From assembly GCF_021560015.1 (NCBI RefSeq), contig NZ_CP073588.1, positions 2,356,001-2,420,000 of the forward strand: a stretch of 64,000 nucleotides of DNA, given 5' to 3'. Positions 9,931 through 18,733 of the stretch are shown in pieces. The first letter of the stretch is position 1, and each line of letters opens with the position of its first letter. Origin of the DNA: Shewanella vesiculosa. Its GTDB lineage: Bacteria; Pseudomonadota; Gammaproteobacteria; Enterobacterales; Shewanellaceae. A program made the translations under genes and the position numbers. The notes under the pieces are model-generated. The model saw only the letters and a program-made list of their open reading frames with translations. It searched no databases and was not told the DNA's origin.

Positions 9931-10167
9931 CTAATCTAAATTAATTTTATACTTTGTTCTTGGCGGCATTATCTCTTCAAATTCACAATTTAATGCATTG
10001 GCTAATTTGTATAATGTTTCTATTTTTATATTAACTATGCCTCGTTCCATCTTGCCGTAGTTACCTCTTTCTATACCTACATATGCTGCAAAGGCTTCTT
10101 GGGAATAACCCGCTTCCTTTCGCTTTTCGCGCAACATTTCACCAAACTGCTTAACTAAATCACTCAC
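9931..10167 (-). CDS. Small Xre-family HTH regulator, module copy 1
   Basis: This 78-residue protein is almost entirely a Cro/CI-type helix-turn-helix. SQEAFAAYVGIERGNYGKME is the HTH, followed by LYKLANALNCEFEEIMPP. It is divergent from the winged-helix gene at 10269 with about 100 bp between, and a paralogue stands in the same position at 13923. It probably represses the divergent module rather than the hsd operon, although a controller-like role for restriction-modification cannot be excluded. Confidence 0.85.
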   Translation of the reverse strand: MSDLVKQFGEMLREKRKEAGYSQEAFAAYVGIERGNYGKMERGIVNIKIETLYKLANALNCEFEEIMPPRTKYKINLD

Positions 10168-10268
10168 CCTAGGTTTCCTTTAGGCAAATGATTAGATTTT
10201 CATGTTGAGCGCTAAAGCACCACGCCCTATAACACCCATTACGTATTTTAAATTGATCAGGATTTACT

Positions 10269-10793
10269 TTGAAATTGGACCCTTTTATTGCTCAAATCAT
10301 CCTAAAAAAGAATTTTGACAACTTCAGTACGAATGATGTTCGTTCAATCTATTTAGCATTGAAAAGTGATGCCTCTTTGGATCCTTCAATTATTCGACGA
10401 AAAATATATTCCGAACTTTTAAAACTGGTTAAGAAAGGGTGGCTGAAAAAAATAATAACAGAACAAAAAGGATTAACCCGCTTCAAAAAAACTGTGGATT
10501 TTGACATTGGAACGATAGCATTAAAGGCAAAACCTGAATCGGCGGCCTTAATCAATAAGCAGGATAACAAGCAAGAGCAATTGTTTGGTAAGTTGAACCA
10601 CTATAGAGCTGAGTTGTTATTGAATATTGGAGAGTCAGAAGCATACAGAGAGCTTTATTCAGAGTTTCCTGAATTAGTCGACACGATACAGCCACAATAC
10701 AATATAGCTAGAGACAATAACACTAAAATACTAGGGAAGATTAGAGCCATTGAAGGTTTACTTAAGCAAGAAAACCGATTAGAGAAAATATGA
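10269..10793 (+). CDS. Winged-helix plus coiled-coil protein, module copy 1
   Basis: This 174-residue protein is of unknown function. The N-terminal 75 residues look like a winged helix, with a strongly basic recognition area LLKLVKKGWLKKI. Residues 100-170 are helical, with the signature LLLNIGESEAYRELYSEFPE and a later QYNIARDNNTKILGKI. The paralogue at 14260 keeps LVKKGxLKK, IGESExY and QYxxARxNxxKxLG. Its stop overlaps the helicase ATG by four bases (ATGA), so the two are translationally coupled and probably act together. The general arrangement recalls the regulator pair of some phage-defence islands, but I cannot assign a family. Confidence 0.8.
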   Translation: MKLDPFIAQIILKKNFDNFSTNDVRSIYLALKSDASLDPSIIRRKIYSELLKLVKKGWLKKIITEQKGLTRFKKTVDFDIGTIALKAKPESAALINKQDNKQEQLFGKLNHYRAELLLNIGESEAYRELYSEFPELVDTIQPQYNIARDNNTKILGKIRAIEGLLKQENRLEKI

Positions 10794-12099
10794 AACTAAG
10801 AAAATGGCAAAAAAGCTGTATCAATAGAGCATCAAAGCAATACTTAAGCGGCAACAATCACTTTTTAGCCCTAGCAACACCTGGATCAGGCAAAACATTG
10901 ATGGCTTCAGAATTAGCTAATCACTTATTAAAAAATAATCTGATTGATTTAGTTATTTGTTTTTCACCGTCTTCGATTGTGTCCCAAGATTTCTGCAACA
11001 GCTTACAATCAAGAATTGATGACAGATTTGATGGTTTGCTGGGCGCTAAAGGGCATTCTATGACTTACCAAAGCCTACAGCATCTTGATGAGAACTTTTG
11101 GGGGCTATTCTTTAGGTTTCGAGTATTTGTTATCTTTGATGAGATTCACCACTGCGCAGGCTCTAATATTGATAATGCAAATGCTTGGGGAGAACAAATA
11201 ATATTAAACATTCAAGGTAAAGCGAAATATACATTAGCACTAACAGGAACACCTTGGCGCTCAGACGCTGCTCCTATCGTCCTTTCAAAATATATAAACC
11301 ATGATAACAAAATATCATGTGATTACGTTTATGGCCTTTCTGAGGCCATTCAAGATGATGTTTGCCGCGTTCCACAGATTATTGCTGTTGAGAATAATAA
11401 TATTTCAGTGATTCATGGCGATGAAACTAAAACTTTTACCAGCTTTGAGTCTTTGCTCTCTCAGTCAATCGTTTCTTATCAAGAAATTATTGAAAACGAA
11501 AAGGTCATTAACTACATAATTTCTTCAGCACAAAAAAAAACTAACTACAATAAGAGTAAATAACCCAGACGCAGCTGGATTAATCGTTGCATCGTCCATT
11601 AAGCATGCAAAACATATTTCAAGGCTAATAAAAGCTAATTTTGATGAAAATGCAGTTGTTGTTACGTACAGAGAAAATGACCCAAGTACTATTATTCAAC
11701 AATTTAGACAGGAAAAGACTAAATGGATCATTTCGGTTGGAATGATTAGTGAAGGAACTAATATCCCTCGATTACAGGTTTGTTGCCACCTCACCAATAT
11801 CAAAACAGAAATGCATTTTAGGCAGATTTTAGGCAGAATACTGAGAATGACAATCTCTAAAAATAAAGAAGCCATTTTGTACATGCCTGCTGAACCAAAG
11901 CTGTTGGAATATGCTTATAGAGTTAAGCAAGATGTGCCTTTTGAGGCTGATGTTGTTAAGTTTGAAAAGATGAAAAAGAGTGATGAAAAGAATGCTAATA
12001 ATACAACTATTGCAGAGATTTCATTCGATAGAGAAAAGAAAGTTAGACCTCGATTAGAACTAAAAAGTTTTGGGGTAAAACGTTATCCGTTATTATATC
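10790..12099 (+). pseudogene. SF2 helicase, module copy 1: frameshifted, C-terminus displaced
   Basis: This is a paralogue of the intact 472-residue helicase at 14805. Walker A is ATPGSGKT, motif II is DEIHH and motif III is TGTPWRSD. The frame breaks at an A9 tract (11532-11540), and after it the same protein continues in another frame through VNNPDAAGLI, SVGMISEGTNIPRLQVCCHL and the motif VI-like QILGRILRM. True homology seems to end at the 30-bp repeat 12070-12099. The open frame then runs on to 12224 through foreign sequence. A matching tail lies at 43275-43432. Joining the pieces and removing one A gives 478 residues. Confidence 0.85.
12070..12099 (+). repeat. Left copy of 30-bp direct repeat bounding a 31-kb insertion
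   Basis: These 30 bases are identical to 43275-43304 in the same orientation. Both copies encode GVKRYPLLY in the helicase frame. To the left lies helicase copy 1. To the right of this copy the sequence becomes the leader of a degenerate integrase, while to the right of the distant copy the helicase tail continues. Confidence 0.9.
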
Positions 12100-12238
12100 G
12101 TCCCAGTGAGCTTAGCGAACGATTTGAACCAGTTGTTGAACGAAGCCGCTCTGCGGCAGAAAAGATAAAAGCCCATCTTTCCTCCCATCATAAATACTTA
12201 CTAGACCCGCCTAATAGGCATTAACTAGGAGTATCACC

Positions 12239-12582
12239 ATGAAAACTCACGAACAACAACGCTTTGATTTTCTTTATGAACAACTTCTTACCAATTTAAC
12301 CCTGCAAGACAAGCGGCCTGCTACCATCGATGCTTACAGTCGCCACGTTAGGCGTATCAGTGCTTATTTTTACTGTTGCGCTGACAAACTTTTAACCACG
12401 AATTTAAAGAGTTACTTTGCTGATTTAATTGCCTCTCACTCTTGCTGTACCGTAAAACTCGACCGTAATGTATTACAGTTTTTCTATTGATATGTCCTTA
12501 ACCAACACTGGGAGTGGCTGAGTATTGTTAAGCCACCGCAGGTCAAATGCTTACCTGATATTTTGGCCACTGCCGAATTGAG
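12239..12582 (+). pseudogene. Tyrosine integrase N-terminal fragment
   Basis: The first 83 codons encode a phage-integrase SAM-like N-terminal domain (KRPATIDAYSRHVRRISAYF, then VKLDRNVLQFFY). A TGA at 12488-12490 stands where an arginine codon is expected. The same frame continues as YVLNQHWEWLSIVKPPQ until about 12582, where group II intron sequence replaces it. A good RBS (TAGGAG) precedes the ATG. Integrases of this type often sit beside IS91-like transposases. The catalytic domain is absent, so the gene is dead. Confidence 0.75.
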
Positions 12583-12586
12583 CAGG

Positions 12587-13756
12587 AAGTCATATCAAGC
12601 CAAACCACTCAAGCGTATCTATATCCCAAAAAAGAATAGCAAACTTAGACCTCTTGGTATCCAATGCATGATAGAGCGCAGCAAGCGCTTCATCTTCTAG
12701 CCTTGGAGCCTACTTCGGAAACGTTAGCCGACCTCAATAGCTATGGATTTCGACCTAACCGAAGCACAGCGGATGCCATTGCCCAGTGCTTCAAATGTTT
12801 GTGTCTGAAGCGCTCTAGCCAATGGGTACTTGAGGGTGACATCAAAGCCTGCTTTGATAAGATTGGTCATCAATGGCTCATCGACAACATTAAATTAGAT
12901 AAAAGAATTCTAAAACAATAACTTGGGTGCGGTTATATTGACAAAAAAATTGTTCTATAAAATAGCAGAATGAACACCACAAGGCGGGATAATATCCCCT
13001 ACGTTTATTTTGCTCACGCTTGCTGGGTTAGAACAGTTGATTAAGTCTATTGCCTGTAAAACTGGTAATAGGATCAACTTTATCGGATACGCAGACGATT
13101 TTGTTATCACAAGCTCTTCGAAGGAAGTCCTAGTTAATGAAATCAAGCTGCAACTCATTGGCTTTCTACAAGAAAGAGGCTTAACACTCTCTGACGAGAA
13201 AACGCATATTACTCAGATCAATGATGGTTTTGACTTTTTGGGTTTCAATATCAGAAAGTACAACGGCAAACTGCTCATTAAACCGAGTAAGAGCAACGTC
13301 CTGTCATTTTTGAGTAATCTACGTGAACTCATCAGAAAACATCCAACAATACCCGTTAACGATTTAATCAAAATATTGAATCCGAAACTAAGGGGATGGG
13401 CGAACTATTATCGACACAGTGTTGCTAAGCAAGTTTTCGGTTATGTAGGCCATCAACTTTTCTGGTTGTTACGGTATTGGGCTGTAAGGAGTCATCCAAC
13501 TAAAAGTAAAGACTGGGTGAGGCGTAAATATTATTTAGACAGCAAGGGGTAGTGGCAATTTAATGGTTGGCGGAAAAAGCGAACATGGATTGTCGATTTA
13601 ACCTTGTTCAAATAGATCAAACACTCATAAAAAGACATGTGAAAATCAGGAATGCAGCGACACCTTATGACCCCGAATATGCAACTTACTTAAGTAAGCG
13701 GAAACGGGCAAAGGAAGGCCGAAACTCTTGGTTCGAACCCGTCTTGGCTGCGATGT
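12587..13756 (+). pseudogene. Group II intron reverse transcriptase/maturase, degraded
   Basis: The segments in order are as follows. KPLKRIYIPKKNSKLRPLG is the start of the RT domain, then comes a frameshift near 12660. Next is SYGFRPNRSTADAI with VLEGDIKACFDKI, and a break after 12921 removes the PQGG region. The third segment contains the RT active site YADD (about 13084) and the maturase stretch NPKLRGWANYYRH. A stop at 13550 precedes the C-terminal portion (KRHVKIRNAATPYDPEYATY). At least three lesions make it nonfunctional. Confidence 0.85.
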
Positions 13757-13794
13757 AGGATGCTGGGTAACAGAACACGCCTTTGTGGAGGCTT

Positions 13795-13859
13795 GAGCCG
13801 TATGCTGAGTTGCACGTTCGGTTCTTAGGAGGGCGGCACTAGGTAACAGATTCCGCCTA
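13795..13859 (+). ncRNA. Group II intron domains V and VI
   Basis: Domain V starts GAGCCGTATGC and closes with GCACGTTCGGTTC, pairing as the conserved 34-nt hairpin of bacterial introns. It is followed by a GGGCGG/CCGCCT stem that fits domain VI, and the intron end is near 13860. The assignment rests on sequence pattern and position behind the maturase gene. Confidence 0.65.
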
Positions 13860-13922
13860 TCCGACAAATACGAGTTAGGACTATTCTAATGCTCGCGGGT
13901 CTAGGTAATGTAATATTTACAA

Positions 13923-14141
13923 TCAAGGAAGTAATTCCTTTACATCACACTCAAGTACTTCTGCTAATTGATACACCTTTTCAAGTGTAATGTTGACTTC
14001 ACCACGCTCAATCCTACCTGCATAGCTGCGATCCATTTCCGCTAATAAAGCCATTTTATCCTGTGAGATTCCAAGAATTTTACGTTTAGCTCTTAGTTTT
14101 CGTCCAAATTGTACTGCTAAGTCTTTCATTTTTAATCTCAT
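13923..14141 (-). CDS. Small Xre-family HTH regulator, module copy 2
   Basis: This protein of 68-72 residues is a Cro/CI HTH (SQDKMALLAEMDRSYAGRIE, then VYQLAEVLECDVKELLP). It is related to the copy at 9931, sharing the KLRAKRK-type N-terminal helix and the terminal hydrophobic tail. An internal ATG at 14129 would give MKDLAVQFG, which aligns better with copy 1, so the true start may be there. It is divergent from 14260. Confidence 0.83.
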   Translation of the reverse strand: MRLKMKDLAVQFGRKLRAKRKILGISQDKMALLAEMDRSYAGRIERGEVNITLEKVYQLAEVLECDVKELLP

Positions 14142-14259
14142 TAAAAAGAAAGACTATCTAAAGTTGCGGCTTATAAAGCCACGGACTATAATCCGCAATT
14201 GTTTTTTATGTCCATCTAACACTCAAAATGAGTGAGTAATAGAGCCTTGTGAGAACGTT

Positions 14260-14799
14260 ATGCCAAAAGCTTCAATCAAAATATGTTCAACATTACATAC
14301 TATTCTCCAGGATGAGAGCTTCAATCATTTTCAAGTTATAGAATTACGTGATGCATATCTTGCAGTTTCACAATGCAGTGAAAGTGAAAGCCAAGCATAC
14401 AAATTCATTTATCGACAAATATCTAGATTGGTTAAAAAAGGGCTTTTGAAAAAATCTCAAAACGAAGGCTTAAAATCTATCACATACCAGAAGACAGAAT
14501 TATTTTCAAAAACGAATTTCATTATAAGCACTAGTGATGAGCGAAGTTATCATCCTTTATCGCAAGCCGAAAATATTAGTAAAGATAAAATACAAAATCT
14601 AGAACAACGTCTTAAGCAATCGGAAGTTGATTTGCTCACCAGTATTGGAGAGTCAGAAGAATATATGCGTTTATATAATTCATTCCCTGAAATGAAATCG
14701 CATCTTGAGTCACAATATATGCTTGCTAGAGAAAATAGTTCGAAGTTACTGGGACAGATAAAGGCAATTAAGTCTGTGCTCACTCACCAACAGAAGTAA
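14260..14799 (+). CDS. Winged-helix plus coiled-coil protein, module copy 2
   Basis: This 179-residue paralogue of the protein at 10269 has overall similarity that is modest but patterned. RLVKKGLLKK closes the putative winged helix, DLLTSIGESEEYMRLYNSFP opens the C-terminal helical part, and QYMLARENSSKLLGQIKAI ends it. It lies five bases upstream of the helicase ATG, so the pair is again an operon. The strongest conservation falls in the C-terminal helix block, which I infer contacts the helicase partner. Function unknown. Confidence 0.8.
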   Translation: MPKASIKICSTLHTILQDESFNHFQVIELRDAYLAVSQCSESESQAYKFIYRQISRLVKKGLLKKSQNEGLKSITYQKTELFSKTNFIISTSDERSYHPLSQAENISKDKIQNLEQRLKQSEVDLLTSIGESEEYMRLYNSFPEMKSHLESQYMLARENSSKLLGQIKAIKSVLTHQQK

Positions 14800-14804
14800 A
14801 TATA

Positions 14805-16223
14805 ATGCAACTAAGGCAATGGCAGTCAGAGTGCGTCAATCACGCCACAAAGCAATTTAGTGCTAACCAGAGACATTTCCTCTGCTTAGCTACTCCAGGG
14901 TCAGGAAAGACGGTTATGGCATCTGAAGTGGCCGCTAGATTATTTGAACAAGGCCTTATCGATTTTGTTCTTTGTTTTTCGCCTTCAGTGAATATCGCAC
15001 AGGGAATTCAGAAAACATTTTCACACCGGTTGTCATGTCGTTTTGATGGTGTGATTGGCTCTATCGGTTGCTCTTATACTTATCAAGGAATGCTATCTTT
15101 TAAAGAAGACTTTTGGCAATTACTAGAGAAGAATCGAGTTTTAGTGGTCTTTGATGAGATCCATCATTGTTCAGGGAGAACGATTGAAGATGCAAATGTA
15201 TGGGGTGAAGAAATTTTACTCAACATACAAGACAAGGCTCTGTACACTTTAGCTTTGACGGGAACGCCATGGCGTTCAGATCAGTCTCCAATTGCCTTGT
15301 CTCGATATACTGATCCAGATAATAAAATTCAATGCGATTTCATTTATGGTCTAAAAGAAGCCATTGCTGACATTGTATGTCGCAGCCCCAAAATAGTACT
15401 GATAGATAATGAAAGAATATCAGTTACTGACAAAGATAATGAGACCAAAACCTTTAACTGTTTTGATGAATTATTTAAGGATAAATCGGTTCCTTACCAA
15501 TCTGTCATCAAAAATAATGAAGCGCTCAGACATATTTTAACACTAGCAACAGACAAGCTTAAAATCATCAAGAAAGTCAATCCTAATGCCGCTGGACTGA
15601 TTGTTTCTTCATCAACAGAGCATGCTGCATATATTTTTAACATGCTTAAAACTGAGTTTAATCAAACAGCTCAAATTGTTACGTATAAAGAAAATGAACC
15701 TTCACATAGAATAAATGAATTTCGGGACAGTTCGATCAACTGGATAGTCAGTGTTGGGATGATAAGTGAGGGAACGGATATTCCACGTTTGCAAGTATGT
15801 TGTCACCTCAGTAGAGTTAAAACTGAGCTCTATTTTAGGCAAGTATTAGGCCGTATTTTACGAATGACCACATCTGTTGATCAACAAGCGTGGCTATTCA
15901 CTTTTGCAGAGCCGAAGCTTGTCGAATTTGCAAATCGTATAGCAGAAGAAATACCGGATCTGCCTGTAATATTTAGTCCCCCCGTCAATGTTAGTCCGTC
16001 AGAAGCTATATCGTTAGATAAAAATGAAGTTATGAAAGATAACATTTCACCTAGAGATACTAGCAAACTAGACGTTGGAAGTAGCTTTAATAAAAAGCCC
16101 TTGCAAGTCGATTCACTGGAGATAGTCACACCTAAGAATGCTATAGGTTTAGTATCTCAGTCTTTTGAACTTTTAGGAGGATTTAGAGAAAAAGTAGTGT
16201 CCACGTTCGATTCGCCATTCTAA
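14805..16223 (+). CDS. SF2 helicase, module copy 2 (intact)
   Basis: This 472-residue DEAD/DEAH-type ATPase has a Q-like N-terminus LRQWQSECVNHA, Walker A ATPGSGKT (about residues 30-37), motif II DEIHH and motif III TGTPWRSD. It also has motif V-like SVGMISEGTDIPRLQVCCHL and motif VI-like QVLGRILRM. The last 100 residues are low-similarity and end with FELLGGFREKVV, which weakly matches the displaced tail of copy 1 (FANIFGRFSQESI). No nuclease domain is visible. It is coupled to a winged-helix protein and an Xre regulator. A defence or element-maintenance role is inferred, not shown. Confidence 0.88.
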   Translation: MQLRQWQSECVNHATKQFSANQRHFLCLATPGSGKTVMASEVAARLFEQGLIDFVLCFSPSVNIAQGIQKTFSHRLSCRFDGVIGSIGCSYTYQGMLSFKEDFWQLLEKNRVLVVFDEIHHCSGRTIEDANVWGEEILLNIQDKALYTLALTGTPWRSDQSPIALSRYTDPDNKIQCDFIYGLKEAIADIVCRSPKIVLIDNERISVTDKDNETKTFNCFDELFKDKSVPYQSVIKNNEALRHILTLATDKLKIIKKVNPNAAGLIVSSSTEHAAYIFNMLKTEFNQTAQIVTYKENEPSHRINEFRDSSINWIVSVGMISEGTDIPRLQVCCHLSRVKTELYFRQVLGRILRMTTSVDQQAWLFTFAEPKLVEFANRIAEEIPDLPVIFSPPVNVSPSEAISLDKNEVMKDNISPRDTSKLDVGSSFNKKPLQVDSLEIVTPKNAIGLVSQSFELLGGFREKVVSTFDSPF

Positions 16224-16315
16224 GACCTAATTTTGAATACTTATAATACTCAGTATCGGATTTCAAACTTTAATTATAATTAATAATATAGTTCCCTAAT
16301 GCATCAGACTATTCC

Positions 16316-17558
16316 CAGGGCCAGATCGTGAACGTTATTTGAGCGATTTTATATGAACATTGACCTGAACATGTGCTTGTGATCTTATACTCCTTTTTCA
16401 GGAGTCAGATTATGTATATCGAATCATTCAAGCAGCATTTTAGTGCCATTGACGACCACCGCCAAAGTGCAAAAGTCACCTATCCCCTGTTCGATATACT
16501 GTTCGGTTCACTGTGCGCTGTTATTGCGAGTTCCAATGGCTGGTTCGAGATCCGAGAATACATTCTTGGTCACCATTCTTGGTTCAAAAAACAAAAAATG
16601 TTCATCGATGGGATCCCTGCTGACGATACCATTGCTAGGATAGTTTCTATGATTGATCCTGATAGCTTTAATGCATGTTTTCTCGCATGGATGAAATCAG
16701 TTCACCAGCTGACTAATGGAGAAGTCATTGCGATTGATGGAAAGACGCTACGTGGGTCATATAATCGTGATGATCGAAGCAGCACTATCCACATGATAAG
16801 CGCTTATGCCTCAGCGGATAAGCTGGTACTTGGTCAATTAAAAGCAGAGCAAAAAAGTAATGAAATCACAGCCATTCCAACCTTATTAAAAATGCTAGAC
16901 CTGCGCGGAGCACTAGTGACAATCGATGCTATGGGCTGTCAAACGGCTATTGCTACAACGATTATCGACAAAGGTGGTGACTACCTACTGGCGGTAAAAA
17001 ACAATCAAGGCAACTTGGCTAAAGCGGTAAATAAAGCGTTTAGTTCGCATCGTTCAGCAGGGTTAAGTGATGACCATGTCAATATAGAAACCGGTCATGG
17101 TCGTATTGAAAACCGAACCTGCTATGTGCTGAGTTCAGCGGCACTTGAAGGTGATTTACACATTGGGAAGCACTAAAACCCATCGTTATGGTCGAAAGCT
17201 TTAGGGCTGTTAAAGATAAGACGGCAAGCCTTGAATATCGTTACTATATTAGTTCGAAAGTGTTATCAGCAGAGCAAGCCTTAAGTGCGACTCGCGAACA
17301 TTGGGGGATCGAGTCAATGCACTGGGTCTTGGATGTCAGCATGAACGAAGATGCATGCCAGATATACAAAAATAACGGCGCTGAAAATCTCGCTTACTTA
17401 AGACACATGTCTTTAAACATGCTGCAAAAAGAGCCGACAAAGCTCAGCATCGTTGGTAAACGAAAGCGTTGTTTAATGAATTCTGAATTTCTAGAGAAGG
17501 TATTAATCGCTGGATTATGCGTGCCGACTAAATAATGAACACTCATGCGGTCGCCCTG
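16316..17558. mobile_element. ISAs1-family insertion sequence (1,243 bp)
   Basis: The ends begin CAGGGC in inverted orientation (16316 onward, and the complement of 17558 backward: CAGGGCGACCGCATGAG). A 10-bp direct repeat, AGACTATTCC, flanks it (16306-16315 and 17559-17568), matching the 8-10 bp duplications of this family. One transposase gene fills it. It sits just downstream of helicase copy 2. Confidence 0.9.
16412..17535 (+). pseudogene. ISAs1 family transposase, one frameshift
   Basis: Start is the ATG at 16412 behind AGGAG. The first 255 residues carry the family features DHRQSAKVTYPLFDILFGSL, DDTIARI and the catalytic-region VIAIDGKTLRGSY and LAVKNNQG. The frame is lost near 17165. 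After adding one base the reading continues HWEALKPIVMVESFRA and ends with HWGIESMHWVLDVSMNED and the usual C-terminus. The rebuilt length is 374 residues, normal for ISAs1. Confidence 0.88.
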
Positions 17559-17568
17559 AGACTATTCC

Positions 17569-17873
17569 CCCCCAAAGTGTCTACACATTTTATTAATATT
17601 GATAGGTTGTTTTAGAATCGGAACTAATAATTTTTTGATACATATTATAGTTAAACCAAACACGTTTTTGGACAAAAGTGAGTTAGATTTTATACTCTAA
17701 AATATATGGTTTGCATTATAATAAGTATAGCAAAGCTCGATATACAGGTGTTTTTAGTGATTAGTTTCAATCAATAAATTCTTTACATATATATGACCCA
17801 AAGATATTATAAGTCATTGATTAATAGTCAGAATACCACGAAAAATAGCCTTAGGTTCTGGGGGCATACCGTA
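17569..17873. other. Intergenic stretch with a recurring TTTTTGGACA motif
   Basis: No coding signal was seen. Bases 17651-17685 contain AAACACGTTTTTGGACAAAA followed by GTGAGTTAG. A similar block occurs at 36830-36862 (AAACCGTTTTTGGACAGAAG). The repeats at 38096 and 41801 share only its GGACA-AAAA core. Each lies near a tyrosine-recombinase copy or an accessory-gene boundary. Confidence 0.4.
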
Positions 17874-18470
17874 TTAACAATCAGTAGATTCTGAAAGTGT
17901 AAGAGCATCCTCCAATTCAACACCAAGATAACGAATTGTGTTGTCTACTCTAGTATGTCCGAGTAAAAGTTGGACGGCTCGAATATCCTTAGTTTTTGCA
18001 TAGACTAATGTTGCTTTGGTTCGTCTCATTGAGTGAGTCCCATACAAGTTAGGATCTAGACCAATATTTGATGCCCACGACCTGACAAGAGAACGATAAT
18101 ACGAATAGCTAATCGGTTGCTCATTTCGTATTAAGCTTGGAAATAAATAATCACTTGTCTTTAGAGCTGCGACAAAAATCCATTTCATCAGACTTTGTTG
18201 AGTTCTAGCAGTGACTTCAAACTGGACTTCAACATCCGTTTTCTGCTGAATAAGCTTAACTCTTGCAAACATTCGTTCTTGTGACGATATATCACAAACC
18301 CTCAGAGGAAGTAGGTCACTTGCTCTGAGTTTACTATCGATTGCCAAATTGAGTAACGCTAGTTGCATAAGGCTATTTTCTATTTCTAGCCTAGTTCGAA
18401 TACGCCAAATCTCTTCGAGCCGAAAAGGCTTTTTGACTCCGCTATGATTTTTTTTGTTTGATGAGACCAT
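17874..18470 (-). CDS. Small tyrosine recombinase
   Basis: This 198-residue site-specific recombinase is of FimB/FimE-like size. The catalytic constellation is visible: an arginine in KLRASDLLPLR, then HSMRRTK (HxxR), LLGHTRVDNTIRYLG (GH and the nucleophilic Y). A second, broken copy lies at 37621-38035 in the same orientation, with a similar upstream region. The Tn3 transposon has inserted 46 bp upstream of the start, so the native promoter is probably displaced. Targets are unknown. Confidence 0.85.
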   Translation of the reverse strand: MVSSNKKNHSGVKKPFRLEEIWRIRTRLEIENSLMQLALLNLAIDSKLRASDLLPLRVCDISSQERMFARVKLIQQKTDVEVQFEVTARTQQSLMKWIFVAALKTSDYLFPSLIRNEQPISYSYYRSLVRSWASNIGLDPNLYGTHSMRRTKATLVYAKTKDIRAVQLLLGHTRVDNTIRYLGVELEDALTLSESTDC

Positions 18471-18516
18471 GGTGACCTCCTACTTTATTGATTGGTCATC
18501 ATAAGTGTAGCTAATA

Positions 18517-18555
18517 GGCTAATTTTGCCCAACGCGCCAAAAATGTAAAGTTAGC
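18517..18555 (+). repeat. Left terminal inverted repeat of the Tn3-family element
   Basis: It starts GGCTAATTTTGCCC and ends AAGTTAGC. It matches the complement of 24943-24981 with one mismatch, and TAATA stands immediately outside. Confidence 0.95.
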
Positions 18556-18733
18556 ATTTACAGCTTGTAAGCCATTGTTCTAGTTTCACAACGGCAAATT
18601 GATGTTAAGTCTAAAAGACCGTGATAACTCATTGTGGAAGATTGAGAGCTAAATGTAACAATAGAGGACATTGTTAGTCCAAGATTTAAGGGGTGAATAT
18701 GTCACCCCTAAGATAAAACATTTACAGCCATAT

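Larger units (their letters stand above)
12583..13860 (+). mobile_element. Decayed group II intron (5'-truncated)
   Basis: The maturase/reverse transcriptase reading is recognisable throughout and ends in a domain V-like hairpin (13795-13829) and a domain VI-like stem (about 13831-13858). The 5' ribozyme domains are missing, and the coding region has frameshifts and an internal deletion near 12921-13010. The intron appears to have interrupted the integrase gene upstream and lost its 5' part afterwards. Confidence 0.75.

Noticed and set aside
9931..10167. Restriction-controller (C-protein) role for the Xre gene
   Set aside because: Type I systems rarely use C proteins, and a paralogue occupies the same position next to module copy 2, where no restriction genes exist. 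It is better assigned to the module.
12100..12224. Native C-terminus of helicase copy 1 (RPSELSERFEPVVERS...)
   Set aside because: The sequence departs from the paralogue immediately after the 30-bp repeat, and a better tail exists at 43305. The frame here is a chance read into the integrase leader.
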